From: Straminergon stramineum
Lineage: Eukaryota; Streptophyta; Bryopsida; Hypnales; Calliergonaceae
DNA length: 64,000 nt
Direction of reading: 5' to 3'
Assembly (NCBI GenBank): GCA_963920665.1
Contig: OY987273.1
Coordinates: 1,986,501-2,050,500 of the forward strand
Shown: in pieces, positions 1 to 11,262 of the stretch
Position numbering within the stretch: the first letter of the stretch is position 1
How the letters are laid out: each line of letters begins with the position of its first letter
Position numbers and translations under genes: made by a program
The notes under the pieces: generated by a model
What the model was told of the DNA's origin: nothing
What the model saw: the letters and a program-made list of their open reading frames with translations, nothing else
The model's database searches: none

Positions 1-2
1 CT

Positions 3-3000
3 CCTACATGGTGGAGAGTGGAGGTCAAATATCTTTCATTACAAGTTGGATTTACTACCTTGGTTACATATGGACACGCAAATACAATATTCATTTTTTA
101 TTTATGAAGAACTGGTGAAGAGGTGTGAAGTTGGAAAATGGAAACTTCAAGTTCCAAGGGATTGTTCAATGATCATATAATCATAATAGGTGCGGATGGT
201 GTTGTAGTTGAAAGTAGCAAAAGATCTAAACCAAAGGGGGTGGGACAATAGTTGCATTTTGACATTTTGGATGACGTCAACATCAAAGTGGAGACCTATT
301 GGGAGATGGAGGACGTGGAGTACTGAACCTTCAAATTGTGCAATAAATATGTGAAAATATATCACATTGGGAAGTTGTAGCCTCAAGATTGTCACACTCT
401 TCACACTCGTGAATATTGTTTTAAACCGACAAATTGTCTTAGTGATCATTTTGTCTATCACTCCATGGAAGTGTGGCAAACCCTTTTTCCAAACAAGGCT
501 ATGAGCAAGTGCAAAATTAACTACAACTTGGCAAGCATGGTTTATGTTGAACAGATTCTAGCTTGCAAGGTGGATTGGAGCACGTACCCTACAGTAGCAA
601 CAATTCCACTTGCAATGGGTCAACATCAAAAAGATATTCCTAATACGTTCAATCCAAAGACAATTTCCTAGAGTATATTAAGCAAATTCTGCGTCAAAGA
701 AAGTGGTGGACCACATTCACATCCCTCTTCAATCCAAAGTGTGTAGTGTAGAAGTTGTGCATGGAAAAAAGAAGGCGGTAGAGTCGGGTGCTACATGTAA
801 CAGCAAAGCAAGAAACACTTCTTCTTTAATAGGTGTGGAGAAAGAGGATCAACATCAAAGCCACGAAAGTAGACGAAAGAGGTTTCTAGAGAAGAAATTG
901 CTATGGCACACATTTATATTGATAGGTTTTTGGATAGTAGTGCCAAAGACATCATGTTCAATGTCCCTTCACTCGTTCACTTGACGAGAAGACTAAGCCC
1001 AATTCAGAGCTCAACAAATGAAGTGCCAACATTACCAAAGAAGAATGAAGAGTATCCTAGTGAGTTGACAAGTATTAGGATGGACTCAGAGAACGAGGCC
1101 ATTGTCCACAACAACGAAAAGACACTGAATTTGGAAGACCATCCATTGCTAGCATTGTTGGATCCAAAGGATTTAGAGTCGTTGCAGAAGATGCCTCCAT
1201 TGGAAGAGTTGGAGAACTTATTGCAATGTACCCTCCAATGGAACCAATTTGAAATTGGGCGAGGTGCAACTAACAATGGAAATGAAGGTGGCACGAGTAA
1301 TGAAGGGGACACTACAAATGAAGGGCACAATTCTACTTCAAGCAAGGCAACAATGGGATTTGGCGAGATGTTTGGAATGGCTTATTCTCTATCATGTACA
1401 GCTAGAATTGTGGTTGTATTGGCACCTACCCTCACAGAAATAACGGATACATTTGCCAAAATGACGCCATCCATTTTACATGGTGCTATGGCTTTCAGGA
1501 AGTTTGTCGAATTTGTGGACAAACTACTGGATGAGAAAGTGAAAGAGCTTCAACTTATTGTTTTTCTTGAACAAGAGAATCAAGAATTGAGGGAGGTGCA
1601 TTATTCCAAGGAAGAACATGATGACCTCAAGGCAAAATATGAGATACTGCAAAAGCAACATGAAATGGTGTCCGATTATGTCTATTGGAGGACCTTGAAC
1701 AATGACAATAAGAAGTTCTAAGAAGAAAACGAGACTTTGAAGCTCATGAATGAAGATCTAAAGGCTACAAATGAGAAATTGGCATTGGACTTGAAGACAT
1801 CTAAGGAGATGTTAGAACAACTTTGCAAAACATTGTTGATATTGGAGAACGAGAAGGCAGCTGAATAGGGGAAAGGTAGAGCAAATTTATCGTAGGCAAG
1901 TCAACCAACTCAAGAGAGCAATGAACTCTCTCTTCCTCTTTACAAGGGCAAAGCTGTAGATATAATAGTTGAACTCCCAGGGCCTATTGAGAGCCCTAAA
2001 CTTTTAGGTTTTACCTGTGCCCAAGATGCTTCTACAGAATTAGAAGACCATGAAGTCAAAGACTTAAAGCATCAATTGGTTTTGGCAATTTGAGCAAAGA
2101 ATGAGGCCGAGTCCACAATGAAACAAATGGAACAAATAGGGTTCCTAAGCGAAATCCTTCCAATGGAAAAGGCACACTTATGTTGGGTGATGTGGGTGAG
2201 GCAACTATATAAACGATCCTGTATATCATCTCGACTCATGAAAGGACTCTTGAGATATGCATTCAAATCGGATGCAATATATGAGAACGTGAAAAGCTCT
2301 CATTTGCATTTTGCGGAGAAGTTAGAGGACAAAAGAAAGGACCATGATTTAAAACTTATGGTTTGGGAGAACATAGATAGGATGTATGAGTGCTTAAACC
2401 ATGACAAGACCTATGATATGAATGATACAAAGAACATCAATTGGGCCTTAGAACCAAAAGAAGGATGGATCCCTTACAATACTTTGTCAGCTCACTTCCA
2501 TCAACATGACAAACAACTTATGCCAGGTAGTTTTCCGAATACTCCCATTTTAGAAGGTCATTGTTCTCTTTGCCAAGGTTGTTTTGGGCCTGAAGGAGCT
2601 ATAGCATTGGATTAGTGTCACCACACTTTCCATGTCTTTTGCATTCAAAGATCGGCGGACTTTCAACAGCGTTGTCTAGAGTGTCGCATTCTTCTAAGTT
2701 CAAGGTTGTATGAAATGCTAGGGATTTTGGATTGTATGCCATCAGAACACGAATACAACCAGTGGATCCTTCCACTTGACTAAGGGCCGTACAAATTCCA
2801 AAGCTACTTGTAGTAGAGAAAACCAATGAAGTGGGATGCTAAAGAACAATTTCATGAGATGTTTGACAGCCCTACCACCCCTAAGGATAAGTTCTTCTTC
2901 ATGATGCGAGATGTAGAGGTGGAGTTCCGTGCCTTTGGGATTCCTAATAGCGAGTCTCGAGAACTGTTTTGTCGCAGCATGGGAGGGCATTGGAGCTCAC

Positions 3001-3554
3001 AATACCAAAAATTCTTCTGAATTCCCAAAAAAGAATGGATGAAGTAGGGTCCAAATGACCTCTTGGTGGAGGTGGAGTGAAATCCTAAGGTTATTAAGCA
3101 ATTGAAGGGATACAATACGGAATTGATAGGGTGGGCCCTCATTTTATCAAAATTGGAAGAAGCAACAAAAGTTCGTTCTATGGTGGACCTATACGGTAAC
3201 TCAATGATAGAGAATAAAATGGAAGACGTTGCTAAGGCATTTGACACAAGGATGAATGAGGTTATAATGAAGTAGAGGTTGTATTTAGGGGAGGGAAATG
3301 ACCCCTTTTGGCTCCATGTGAAATGTGAGGATGCAATGATAAACAAACTCATGGATGATGTGGATCATGCTGTGATGGCTTTGAAGGCCCATGAAGTGGA
3401 CATAACTCCAAAGAAGAAGAGTAAACGGAAGATTGAAGAAGAGGATGACCACTCTCCAGAAACAAAATGGCAATTTGAGAGGGTTGACATGGAGGTAGAA
3501 GCTAGCCTTAGAGGGACAAGTGGTAGACGTAGTCCTCACTTGCACCCTTGTTGA
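3..3554 (+). pseudogene. Decayed long reading frame with a RING-H2 pattern, open at the left edge
   Basis: Frame 3 reads through almost the whole interval and is interrupted mainly by stop codons. There is a probable detour into frame 1 at about 671-900. Most stops (for example TAA 1719, TAG 1866, TGA 2091, TAG 2613, TGA 3018) are one C-to-T step from CAA, CAG or CGA. About 1540-1860 is rich in Glu, Lys and Leu and looks like a coiled coil. At 2562-2684 the residues fit RING-H2: C-x2-C, about 13 residues, C-x-H-x2-H-x2-C, then C-x9-C-x2-C spacing at the end. RING-H2 domains normally act in E3 ubiquitin ligases; that role here is inference from the pattern alone. The C-terminal part (about 3400-3450) is Lys/Glu-rich. 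I do not recognise the rest. It could be a transposon-borne gene or a decayed host gene, and its true start lies outside the window. Confidence 0.5.
2562..2684 (+). other. RING-H2 zinc-binding pattern
   Basis: All eight zinc ligands of the C3H2C3 pattern are visible in one frame: CSLC at the start, CHHTFHVFC in the middle and CLEC at the end. One in-frame TAG (2613-2615) lies between the second and third ligands. The ligands survive although the surrounding gene is decayed. Confidence 0.6.
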
Positions 3555-4387
3555 ACAAGTAGAAGTCTCATGGAGAAGGAGGGGACATCTTGTGACACAA
3601 AGGAAAATAATGGTGGCCAAAACTAAGAGGGAAATGTTGAATTTTATAGCATAGACTTATATAGTTATATTTGTGGCATTGAAAATATAATTATGCATTG
3701 TGTGGTTTAGAAGTTTTCACGAGTAGGACATCATCCACCATATATGTGGAGACATACTTGTAATGCATATACATATATGCAAGGAAAATATGTTTTTATT
3801 TCAATTCGAAATATATATATGTTTGCTTCATTATTATAATTTCATTTAACTATGTTAAATTCAAGGATACATGCTCAATCCAATTTCTAATTTATTGTTC
3901 ATTCAAAATTCAAATGAGTATTTTATTGTACCACTTTATACTTGTTTTGTAATCTTTTAACAAATGTTAATCCCATAATCCATACACCCTGGCCACCTTG
4001 AATTACAAAACTGATTTTAAAGAAAATAGACTCGTCCACCCCATCCATGCCATCCGCCCCATGCCGTCCGCCACGTCCGCGCCGTCCACCCATCCATTTG
4101 TAATTGTCCAATGATAACTTTCAAACCATAGAGCACTAAGAACTTCAAAAGTAAAAGAAGTAGGAAGAAGTCATTTATAAGCACTCTTGTGAAACTGAAC
4201 GTTAAGATTTCCAAGGGCTAGGAGCTGCAATTTTTGTGTCCCTTGCTTGGTAATGTATAGTTCTATGGACAAGGGGGCTTTGGTTTCCAAGGCTTCACAC
4301 ACTCATTATATTTCATATATGTGACTTGATTGATCAATTGAAACTTGAGACGAGATTGAAACTTGAACTTGAAGAAAGCTTTTCACA
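3555..4387. other. Intergenic, AT-rich, with a C-rich patch at 4030-4100
   Basis: No gene is seen. The patch at about 4030-4100 is made of short CCGTCC/CCATCC units and stands out from the AT-rich flanks. It could be the left subterminal region of the hAT element that follows, because the hAT MITE at 45304 also carries GTCCGCC-type units. No left terminal repeat could be found. Confidence 0.35.
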
Positions 4388-4797
4388 ATGAGTAAGGACT
4401 TCTCTGGTTGGTATAGTGTTCCATCAAGTGGTAAAGTGCAGTGCAAGGCATGTGACTTGGTGTTTGCAAATCGGAAGTGCCGCATGTTGAGTCATGTGGG
4501 ATACAAAGGCAAAGATGGTGTTCGAGACAAAGGAATAAGCCTATGCCCAAAATTAACATTATCAATTCAAAGTCTTTTTGGCCTTTGTAAAGGGATGTTC
4601 CCACCAAGATCGGCCATTAACAATGTGGATGGCCAGAATATAGTGAGAGTCGCTAGCAACATCTCAAATGGAAGGGACTCACCACGTTCAAGATAGGTAG
4701 ATTCAAGTCCAATGCTAGAATAGATAGGTCATGCTTCTTCAAGGATAAATCATAATGCTGAAACATCAAGTGGACAATGTCCAACCCTACCGTCTTC
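4388..4797 (+). pseudogene. hAT transposase, N-terminal BED zinc-finger part
   Basis: The frame opens at ATG 4388. Residues about 18-60 read as a BED finger: C-x2-C (CKAC), then a His and a Cys further on in the run ending SLC. BED fingers bind the element's own ends. Two TAG stops (4694 and 4721) lie where Gln codons would become TAG by C-to-T. The frame runs into the insertion at 4798 and continues in phase after 8264, once the 5-bp repeat is counted only once. Downstream of the finger the sequence is Ser/Arg-rich, as in linkers of this family. Confidence 0.75.
4793..4797 (+). repeat. Target-site duplication TCTTC, left copy
   Basis: TCTTC lies directly before the TGTC end of the insertion and is repeated at 8265-8269. 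Five base pairs is the usual duplication made by LTR-retrotransposon integrases. Confidence 0.85.
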
Positions 4798-5003
4798 TGT
4801 CGCGTGCCGTAATCTTAGAAGTCACCATGTTAGTATTTATAAGGGTATAACTATATAGAATTTTTCAAAATTCTTAATAGACAAAATGGATTAGAACCCT
4901 CTTAGCCTAAACATCTCCCTAACACTGAACAGATGCTCCAGGTAATCCGTAATGGAATCTAGGACGGATCCGGATTCCGGAAACCCGGATAGCGACAGCC
5001 TAC

Positions 5004-5026
5004 TGTCTAGACTTCCAGTCTAGACA
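5004..5026. repeat. Perfect 10-bp hairpin with 3-base loop
   Basis: TGTCTAGACT and AGTCTAGACA flank a TCC loop. The core AGTCTAGACT recurs near 7600 in the same element. It lies in the probable leader upstream of the element's reading frame. A regulatory role is only a guess. Confidence 0.6.
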
Positions 5027-5218
5027 TAGGGACCTGTTACGGGTGAACGGTCCGCTTTACGAACGGTAGGTATTTTGACGGGTACTTAACCCCGCCACTG
5101 CCATTTGATCTTCCTCTTTTCCCACAACTGTTTTGTGCGCGCATAGCTGAGTGAAAGAGTGGTGAGTTAGTGCTCGGGTGAGAGGTGATAGTGTGTTCAG
5201 ATTTTAGAGTGGTTTCAG

Positions 5219-7180
5219 ATGGTAGAGGGAGATATCCGGAAGACGTTGGTCACCGGCCGGATGGTTTGTCCAACCATTCCGGAAAGGCTGCGAGACAGAT
5301 CCCAGCTAGAGGATGACCTCGGTGAGATAGGGTGTGTCGGGTTGTTCATGCAGCCATGGACCGTAAAGAACGACCGGATGATCCAGGAGTTGATAGTAGG
5401 AGCATCAAACTAGTATGAGTTGACGGTGAGAGGAAGGCCTCAAACCTGGATTGATGAAGTCTGGGCTAGGGTTTACGGATTTCCAAAGAAGGGATCCGGT
5501 TTAGCGTCCCGCACTAACAAATTTACGGTCGGGAAGTTCAAGAATGTTGCCCATTCTAAGGAAGGGTATGCGATTAGTGATTGCCTCACTCCATGACAGA
5601 GGCATGTCCTAGAGTTCCTGATCCCTATCCTGTATCCGGAAAAGCCTACCCGGGTTACGATTACGGTAGCAAACACCATATTTGGTGCATTTGAGGGTAG
5701 ACCAATCAGTTGGGGCAAGGTGATTGGATCCGTAGTTGCCAAGCTTGCCGCCAACGTAGGAAAGGGAAAGACCAGCCCCATAGGGCCGTATCTTTTCCAT
5801 CTCTACCACCATGCAGAGCTTCTCAGCGATGCGGAAATGGTGGAGTACAACACCGGAGCAACCATCCTCCAATACGGCTTGACGGAAGAAGTGACGGCGG
5901 AGCAGCCGCCGGTGGAAGAGGAGGAGGATCCGGAAGAGGACGAGCAACCCTTAGAGCGGAGGCACCGGAAGTCAACGGATCCAACATTGCGGGGAAAGCT
6001 TCCGGCTCAATAGAGGATCTCCGAAGAGGAGGAAGGAAGCATATCCGGGTTCTTCAAAACCGGATTCAACTGGGTACTCCAAGCGCAAGAGTACCACGAG
6101 AGCCTGACGGATCTCCTCAAGAGGATAGGCCAAGAGTTGAAGACGAAACCGGAAGACATCCTCGACGCGTTGAAGAAACTTCCAAATCCGGAAGTCCTCG
6201 AGCGGAAGGACAGGCAAATCGTAGACCTGGAGAAGGAGAAAGCAAATCTTCAGGCAAGACTCAGCTGGGTGCAAGGGGAGATGGTTGTAGCGAAGCAAAG
6301 GGAGAAGGAAGCCCTATAGTTGCTAAAGAACTTATCCGGCTTAGTAGACAAGCCGGCCGACATGGTGATGAAGGCGGCTCTAACCTAGAGCCGGTTGACC
6401 GAGGAAGGGCACGTCACCGGGTCCAAAGTCATCCGGATACTTGTGGACTTCTCCTCACGGATGGAGCTCACATTGAAGGAGATGAGGTAGTTGCTTGGGC
6501 GGATTGACCCCGACCGGGTAATGGACTTCTCCAACTTTCCGGAGATACATTTCGACACGGAGACACCCGTCAAGCTCACCGCCTCAATGCCGCTACCTTC
6601 AAAACCGGAAGCCCTGCGGGAGACTCTCCGGTACTCGACGGAACCCTTCTCCAAGTAGTTGGAGAAGACAATCCGGGGGAGCGTGAAGTCAGCACCTGAG
6701 CCAAGCACGCAGCCGAATACTAGACGGGAGTTGGCACCTCCAGAGATTACGGTTTCTCCACCCGTCCTAGTGTTCAACCTTCCAGAAAAGGAGCCGTTGC
6801 CGACAGTGCACACCCAAGCCCGTGGTCAACTGATAGAGCGGATTGGAGGATTGTTGAATCCGGCCTGGTCTCATCTAGAGGAATTCGAGCATATGGTGGA
6901 GGAGCAAAAACCAAGGAAGGAGATCGAGCCCATCGTGTTGGATGAGACATCTCTAGGCGAGGAAAACGAGAGGGAGATAACTCAGATTGAGAAATCTGAG
7001 GAGGAAGAGTATCGAACCGAATCGGAGGACGACGACGAGGAAGAAGCGGAATACTCTCCTCCGGAAATCCGGAAGATACAGATCCGGGCGGCGTTACGGA
7101 TGACCCCCATCAAGGCAACCCCAAGGGCATCTCTACGAACACCAACGAGTCAAGGCGGGAGCAGCCAGAAGAAAGCGTGA
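5219..7180 (+). pseudogene. Reading frame carried inside the LTR-type insertion, unknown protein (~653 codons)
   Basis: One frame runs from ATG 5219 to TGA 7178 with no frameshift but seven in-frame stops: TAG at 5411, 6011, 6317, 6386, 6488 and 6656, and TGA at 5594. Each is one C-to-T step from CAG or CGA. The first ~230 residues look globular. An acidic run follows (about 5905-5950), then a Glu/Lys/Gln stretch that looks like a coiled coil (about 6170-6320), then a very acidic segment (about 6960-7060) and a basic Ser/Thr/Arg tail. I see no zinc knuckle, protease or polymerase motif and cannot name the family. The clean frame apart from C-to-T stops says it coded for protein until recently, or in the parent element. 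Confidence 0.6.
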
Positions 7181-8264
7181 AAGGCGAAGTAGTTAGTTTC
7201 TAGGCAGTTAGTATTTTGAACTTTAATTCGGATCCGGATTTCCAGGGGTGGGACCGGGTTCCGGATTTGTAGGATCTCACCTTTCCCGGATTTCTCGGGA
7301 GGGCTGTGAGTGGTCACCTGGATTTCCGGGTGGCTTTTTGGCCTTTTTGGCTTTGGTTGTTTTGTGCTTTTAAGTGTGGGGCAAGTTTGTTGCCTTTCAT
7401 TCCATCCTAGCGTTATAGTTTGTATTTTGTCATCCTTATTTTAATCTGAGCCACCAAGTGGACCCTCAGGGATTGATCTGTTGTATATCCATCTTCCTTG
7501 TGTTTCCTTGTGAGTGTGTGAAGTGTAATAGAGGAGGAGGAAAGGAGGAATCCGGATCTGAGGGGACTTGGGTCTGAGTGTTAAGGAACGTCTGTTACAT
7601 AGTCTAGACTAGTGAATTTGGTCTTAAGCACGTGTCTTTAAACTCCTGGAACGGGAATCCGATTAGGAGTGGTGTGGGTGCAGATCCGGAATACTAGGGA
7701 GGGTTCCGTGTGGAGATAAGCAACCACCAATGGAAGAAACCCCATATCACTTACCGGAAGGTCAGCCAAACCCTAGGAGCAGTTTAGAGAATGACTTACA
7801 ATCCTTACCTTAGTTCCGGTTTCTGTTGGTCTGTCGTTGTAGTGGAGAAGGCTTGTTACGGATCTATGTGACCTGCTTTCCAGATTAGCCATCCGGAAGG
7901 TTGTGAGGGTGTTTCCGGTCAATCCAGTGCAGCAGTTGGTCTAAGTGTGTGTTTTGTGGTTTTGAGAGAGAAGAGAGAGTGAGAAATACGAGTGGTGAGT
8001 CCCTACCCCTCTATACAATTAAAGGTGGACCCTCTGACGGTAAAACAGAGGTACCAAAAACCAGTGTTTGTGAGTGAAGTGACGGATCGAGAATCCGGAA
8101 ACAGAGTGAATCCAGATTGGATTCTGGAAAGTGAGAGCTTAAGTTGGTAGAACAGCTAACCTAGGCTTGCAATAACATACTAGAATCCCCTGGGACGATA
8201 TTTCAAGTTAGTTTACACGTTTGGGTGTTGTAAATGGTATTTACCACACGCTACACGTAGGACA

Positions 8265-8269
8265 TCTTC
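8265..8269 (+). repeat. Target-site duplication TCTTC, right copy
   Basis: This copy follows the GACA end of the insertion and matches 4793-4797 exactly. Joining the hAT frame across one copy gives an uninterrupted Ser/Arg-rich linker leading into the transposase core. Confidence 0.85.
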
Positions 8270-9879
8270 CACGAGTAGGCCTCAAAGACAAAGCCGGCTA
8301 GCAAATGGTTTTGAAGAAGTGGATAGACGGAATTTGGATGCGGTGTGGGCTAATTTCTTCTATTTGGCAAACATACCATTTGTAGTTTCTTGATCTACGA
8401 CCTTCAAAGAAGCAGTAAAAAAGACAGCTGAGTTTAAAAGGCCATACATCCCACCATCATACCTTGCCCTACGAACAAAATTTTTGGACCAAGCGAAGGC
8501 AAATCTTGAGGTGAAGCTACATAAGAGGACCGAGGATAGTATAAGAAAATTTGGTGCAACCGTCTCTATTGATGGATGGAGCTCAGTTACAAATCAACCA
8601 TTGGTGAATGCCATGCTCGTGTCTTCTGCAAGGGAGCAATTCTTAGGATCCGTACATACAAGTGGGTTCGAAAAAAATGTAGAGTATTTGGCAACTATTT
8701 TGGACAAATTCATATAGAAGGTGGGGACAAAGAATGTGGTACAAATCACAACAGAGAACGCTCCTATGAACCCCGCAGCATGTAGAATTATAATAGAGAA
8801 GTATCCGCACATTTATTTTCAAGGTTGTGTGGTACATACCTTGAATTTGTTGCTTAAAGATTGGGGAAAGCAAGCCTGGATGACAGATGTAGTGGAACAA
8901 GCCCGCATAGGTCTTACGTTTTTTAGGAAGCGACACATGTCGCTTGCAATATTTTGGACTTACCAAAAGGATTTTAGCTTGTTGATGCTAGGGGAAACAA
9001 GATTTGCCTCAAATTTCATTGCTCTTCACCGTTTGTTGAAGGTAAAGGGAGCACTCCAACAGAGCGTAACAGATCCGCATTGGGAACAATACATGAGGAC
9101 ATTGAAGGACAAGAAAACAAAAAGTCACACGAAGTCTCGAGAGACAAAGAAGATAAGAAACAGTGAGCATTTTTGGAGGCGTTGCACCAATTTTGTTGAC
9201 TTGATGGGCGTCATTGTGTATGGCCTATGTGATTTAGATGCAAAGACGCCATGCACAGGCAAGGTTTTACATATTATGAGAAAAATATGGAAACATGTGG
9301 TGGATTTAGAAATTGTGCCTTTTTGGTTAAGCCTTGAGCTTGCCAAACCACTTAGAGAGGCGTTCTAAGTTTGATGGGAAATGGTGGAGAGCGATCTCCA
9401 TTATGTAGAAGCTCTCTTGAACCCCTACCTACTTTAAGATAAAGAACTAACTGATGATCTTGAGCCAACTAATGCATGTAATCTTGTTCTCATGTGAATT
9501 TGTAAATGTGGGGACTATGTAGATGTTGTGAAGGAGTTCATGGCTTTTTGACATAGGGAGACTCCTTTCTACAACATGTTGGATCCAAGTGAACAAAAAT
9601 TATCGGCACACACTTGGTGGGATTTTGAAGGCGCTTGTGGAAAGCTAATTGCTCCAATTGCAAGGAGAATATTGGGCCAACTGGAATCCTCATCTTCATG
9701 TGAACGAATTGGAGTAGCTATTCTTTCGTTCACAACAAATCTCAAAACAAGTTGAAAACAAAAAGAGCCATGGATTTGATGTATGTGTACGTGAATTCAA
9801 GAGTCTTGGCCGCATCAAAGGAGAAGGATGAAAAGAAGTGGTACCTTGAAAATGCACCACTTGAAATGGAGAATTACAA
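8265..9879 (+). pseudogene. hAT transposase, DUF659 core and hATC dimerisation region
   Basis: From about 8310 the frame reads as the DUF659 core of plant hAT transposases. VSIDGWSS (about 8556-8580) holds the first conserved acidic residue. TTENAPMN (about 8751) stands where the family usually has TDNA, so the Asp is Glu here. GCVVHTLNL (about 8826-8850) is the conserved Cys-x2-His. The dimerisation region starts near 9612 (WWDF) and continues through SSSSCER. There the frame slips from 0 to 2, and the rest (YSFVHNKSQNKLK, AMDLMYVYVN) follows in the new frame to about 9870. In-frame stops include TAG 8715 and stops after 9363 (TAA, TGA), most explained by C-to-T. The protein cannot be made as it stands. 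Confidence 0.85.
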
Positions 9880-11262
9880 GAACTCGAGGGGTCTGAGGTG
9901 GAAGATGAGAGTAGCGAAGACAATGAAGATGAAGAAGGTGTTAATGTTGATGGAAATGAAGAACATGGACACAAAGCAAGAGAGGATGACTTGATCTTTG
10001 ATGAAAAAGAGGATATGGATGGTAACACGTACAATTTGGGAGGTGAATCATTTGAGAGAGGAAATATGTATGATGATGACATGAGCAACAATGACCAAGA
10101 TGAGTACGACTTTCGACTAGACGACGACCATTGTGGAAATGATGAAGGTGTACCTTCCATAGCAAGATTTGTAGATGGAAGCAGATTTCTGAGAAGAGAT
10201 AAGGTCCTAAACACAAACGAGGAGGATACAAATGTCCAAAGAGTGGCTCCTATTGGGACAACAAGTGCCTATGGTGGAACTTCAGAAGCACACGAAGTGA
10301 TTGGAAGTGACAAGTCTCCGTCTATAGCAATGGCCCAAGTAGAAAAGAATGATGAACTAAATGACTGGGAGCAAACGAATGTAGACAAGACGAGCATGGA
10401 GTTTGGAGGAGGATTGGGGAATAAAAGTAATTGGGAATCAAGTACCTTGAACCTTGAAGCAAATGTTACAGGGAACAATGCAAATTCTCATTCCATAGAA
10501 TGCAGAAGGCCAAATTTGCTTCACAAAGACCAAGGGACCAATGAAAACATGCCAAGTTTGCAACACCCAACATGCAGCGTTCCTCAAATAGTTCCACGTT
10601 CCTTATTTAAGAATGGGAGTATCACTTTGTTGGGTTTAGAAAATTCTCAATGTTGACCACGAGTTGTGAACATTTCGAAAAAAATGGGACATATGGAGAA
10701 TTCAAGATTAAACATTACTTCATTCACTAATAGCGAGGAAGATGAGACATTGGCATCAATATTGAAGAAGCAAGAAGCTTGTCGACCGCAATCTTCCATT
10801 AGGCCATCTAACCCTCAATTGCAATCCTCAAATGCAAGAGAGGCATTTTCATCAGAGGGGCGAAAGGTAGGAAAAACAATGATGAAAGAAACTCCTAAAC
10901 CTAAGAACAAATGAGTAATGGAGCCATTTGCCATCTCCCCAAATAAGAAAGTAAATGTAGGAAGACCCCTACTTGATAAGTGTATGCCTATTTTGGTACC
11001 TCCCTTTAGAAAATGAAAAGCAATTGATTGTCTTCGAGAGTGCGTAGAAAAAACCTTGTTGCAAGCGAAGAGGGAGCAAAAGATGGAGAAGCCTAAGCGG
11101 AAAGCTTTTGTAACTAGAAAAGTACAAGAAGAAAGAGGGAGAAATGAATCACCTTCAGTAGACAATGAAGAGAACACGTTAATAGATGATGACGACAGAT
11201 TCCAATCAAGAGACTACAATAGTGGGGCAAAGGTGAAAGGAGATAGTGATTACCACCCTTAG
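9880..11262 (+). pseudogene. Charged C-terminal tail of the hAT transposase (~455 codons)
   Basis: Directly after the hATC region a third frame (frame 1) stays open to 11262, broken by three TGA codons (10654, 10912 and about 11014). At least the last two are one step from CGA. The first ~80 residues are extremely acidic (Glu/Asp runs). The middle is Asn/Ser/Glu-rich. The last ~120 residues are basic (Lys/Arg-rich around 11080-11130), ending in another acidic run. No known domain is seen. A tail of this length after hATC is unusual, since most plant hAT transposases end soon after that domain. It may be a second protein of the element rather than a tail; the frame change at about 9870 leaves this open. 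Confidence 0.55.

Larger units (their letters stand above)
4798..8264 (+). mobile_element. 3,467-bp TGTC...GACA insertion, probable solo LTR or LARD-like element
   Basis: The unit starts TGTCGCGTG, ends CGTAGGACA and is flanked by perfect TCTTC repeats inside the hAT gene. Its base composition is richer in G+C than its flanks, and it is full of TCCGGA/ATCCGG words. I found no duplicated termini inside it. The simplest reading is therefore a single very long LTR left by LTR-LTR recombination; the alternative is a non-autonomous element whose LTRs I cannot recognise. The stretch CCCTGGGACGATA near 8190 resembles, from memory, the end of LTRs in Tat/Athila-type plant elements. It carries one long reading frame (5219-7180) and no gag, integrase or reverse transcriptase. 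Which lineage it belongs to is inference. Confidence 0.7.
4388..11262 (+). mobile_element. Decayed hAT DNA transposon (coding span), split by an LTR-type insertion
   Basis: The span holds, in order, a BED zinc finger, the 3.47-kb insertion, a DUF659-type transposase core, an hATC dimerisation region and a long charged tail. hAT elements move by cut and paste and leave 8-bp target duplications. I could not define the terminal repeats. A right end of CAGGG type is present at 12106, but its partner was not found, so the limits given are those of the coding traces only. Stops and two frameshifts show the copy is dead. Confidence 0.8.

Noticed and set aside
2852..3352. 166-codon minus-strand frame
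   Set aside because: It is antisense to the RING-H2 reading, with no motif of its own.
5710..6507. 265-codon plus-strand frame rich in Arg and Gly
   Set aside because: It overlaps the longer frame 5219-7180, which is continuous apart from C-to-T stops and has more natural composition.
6385..6813. 142-codon minus-strand frame
   Set aside because: It is a shadow of the LTR-carried frame.
4828..8255. Alternative limits TGTTAG...CTACA for the LTR-like insertion
   Set aside because: Their flanks show no target duplication, whereas 4798-8264 gives a perfect TCTTC pair and restores the hAT frame.
9696..10214. 172-codon minus-strand Ser-rich frame
   Set aside because: It is antisense to the acidic hAT tail; Glu/Asp codons read backward give Ser/Leu/Phe runs.
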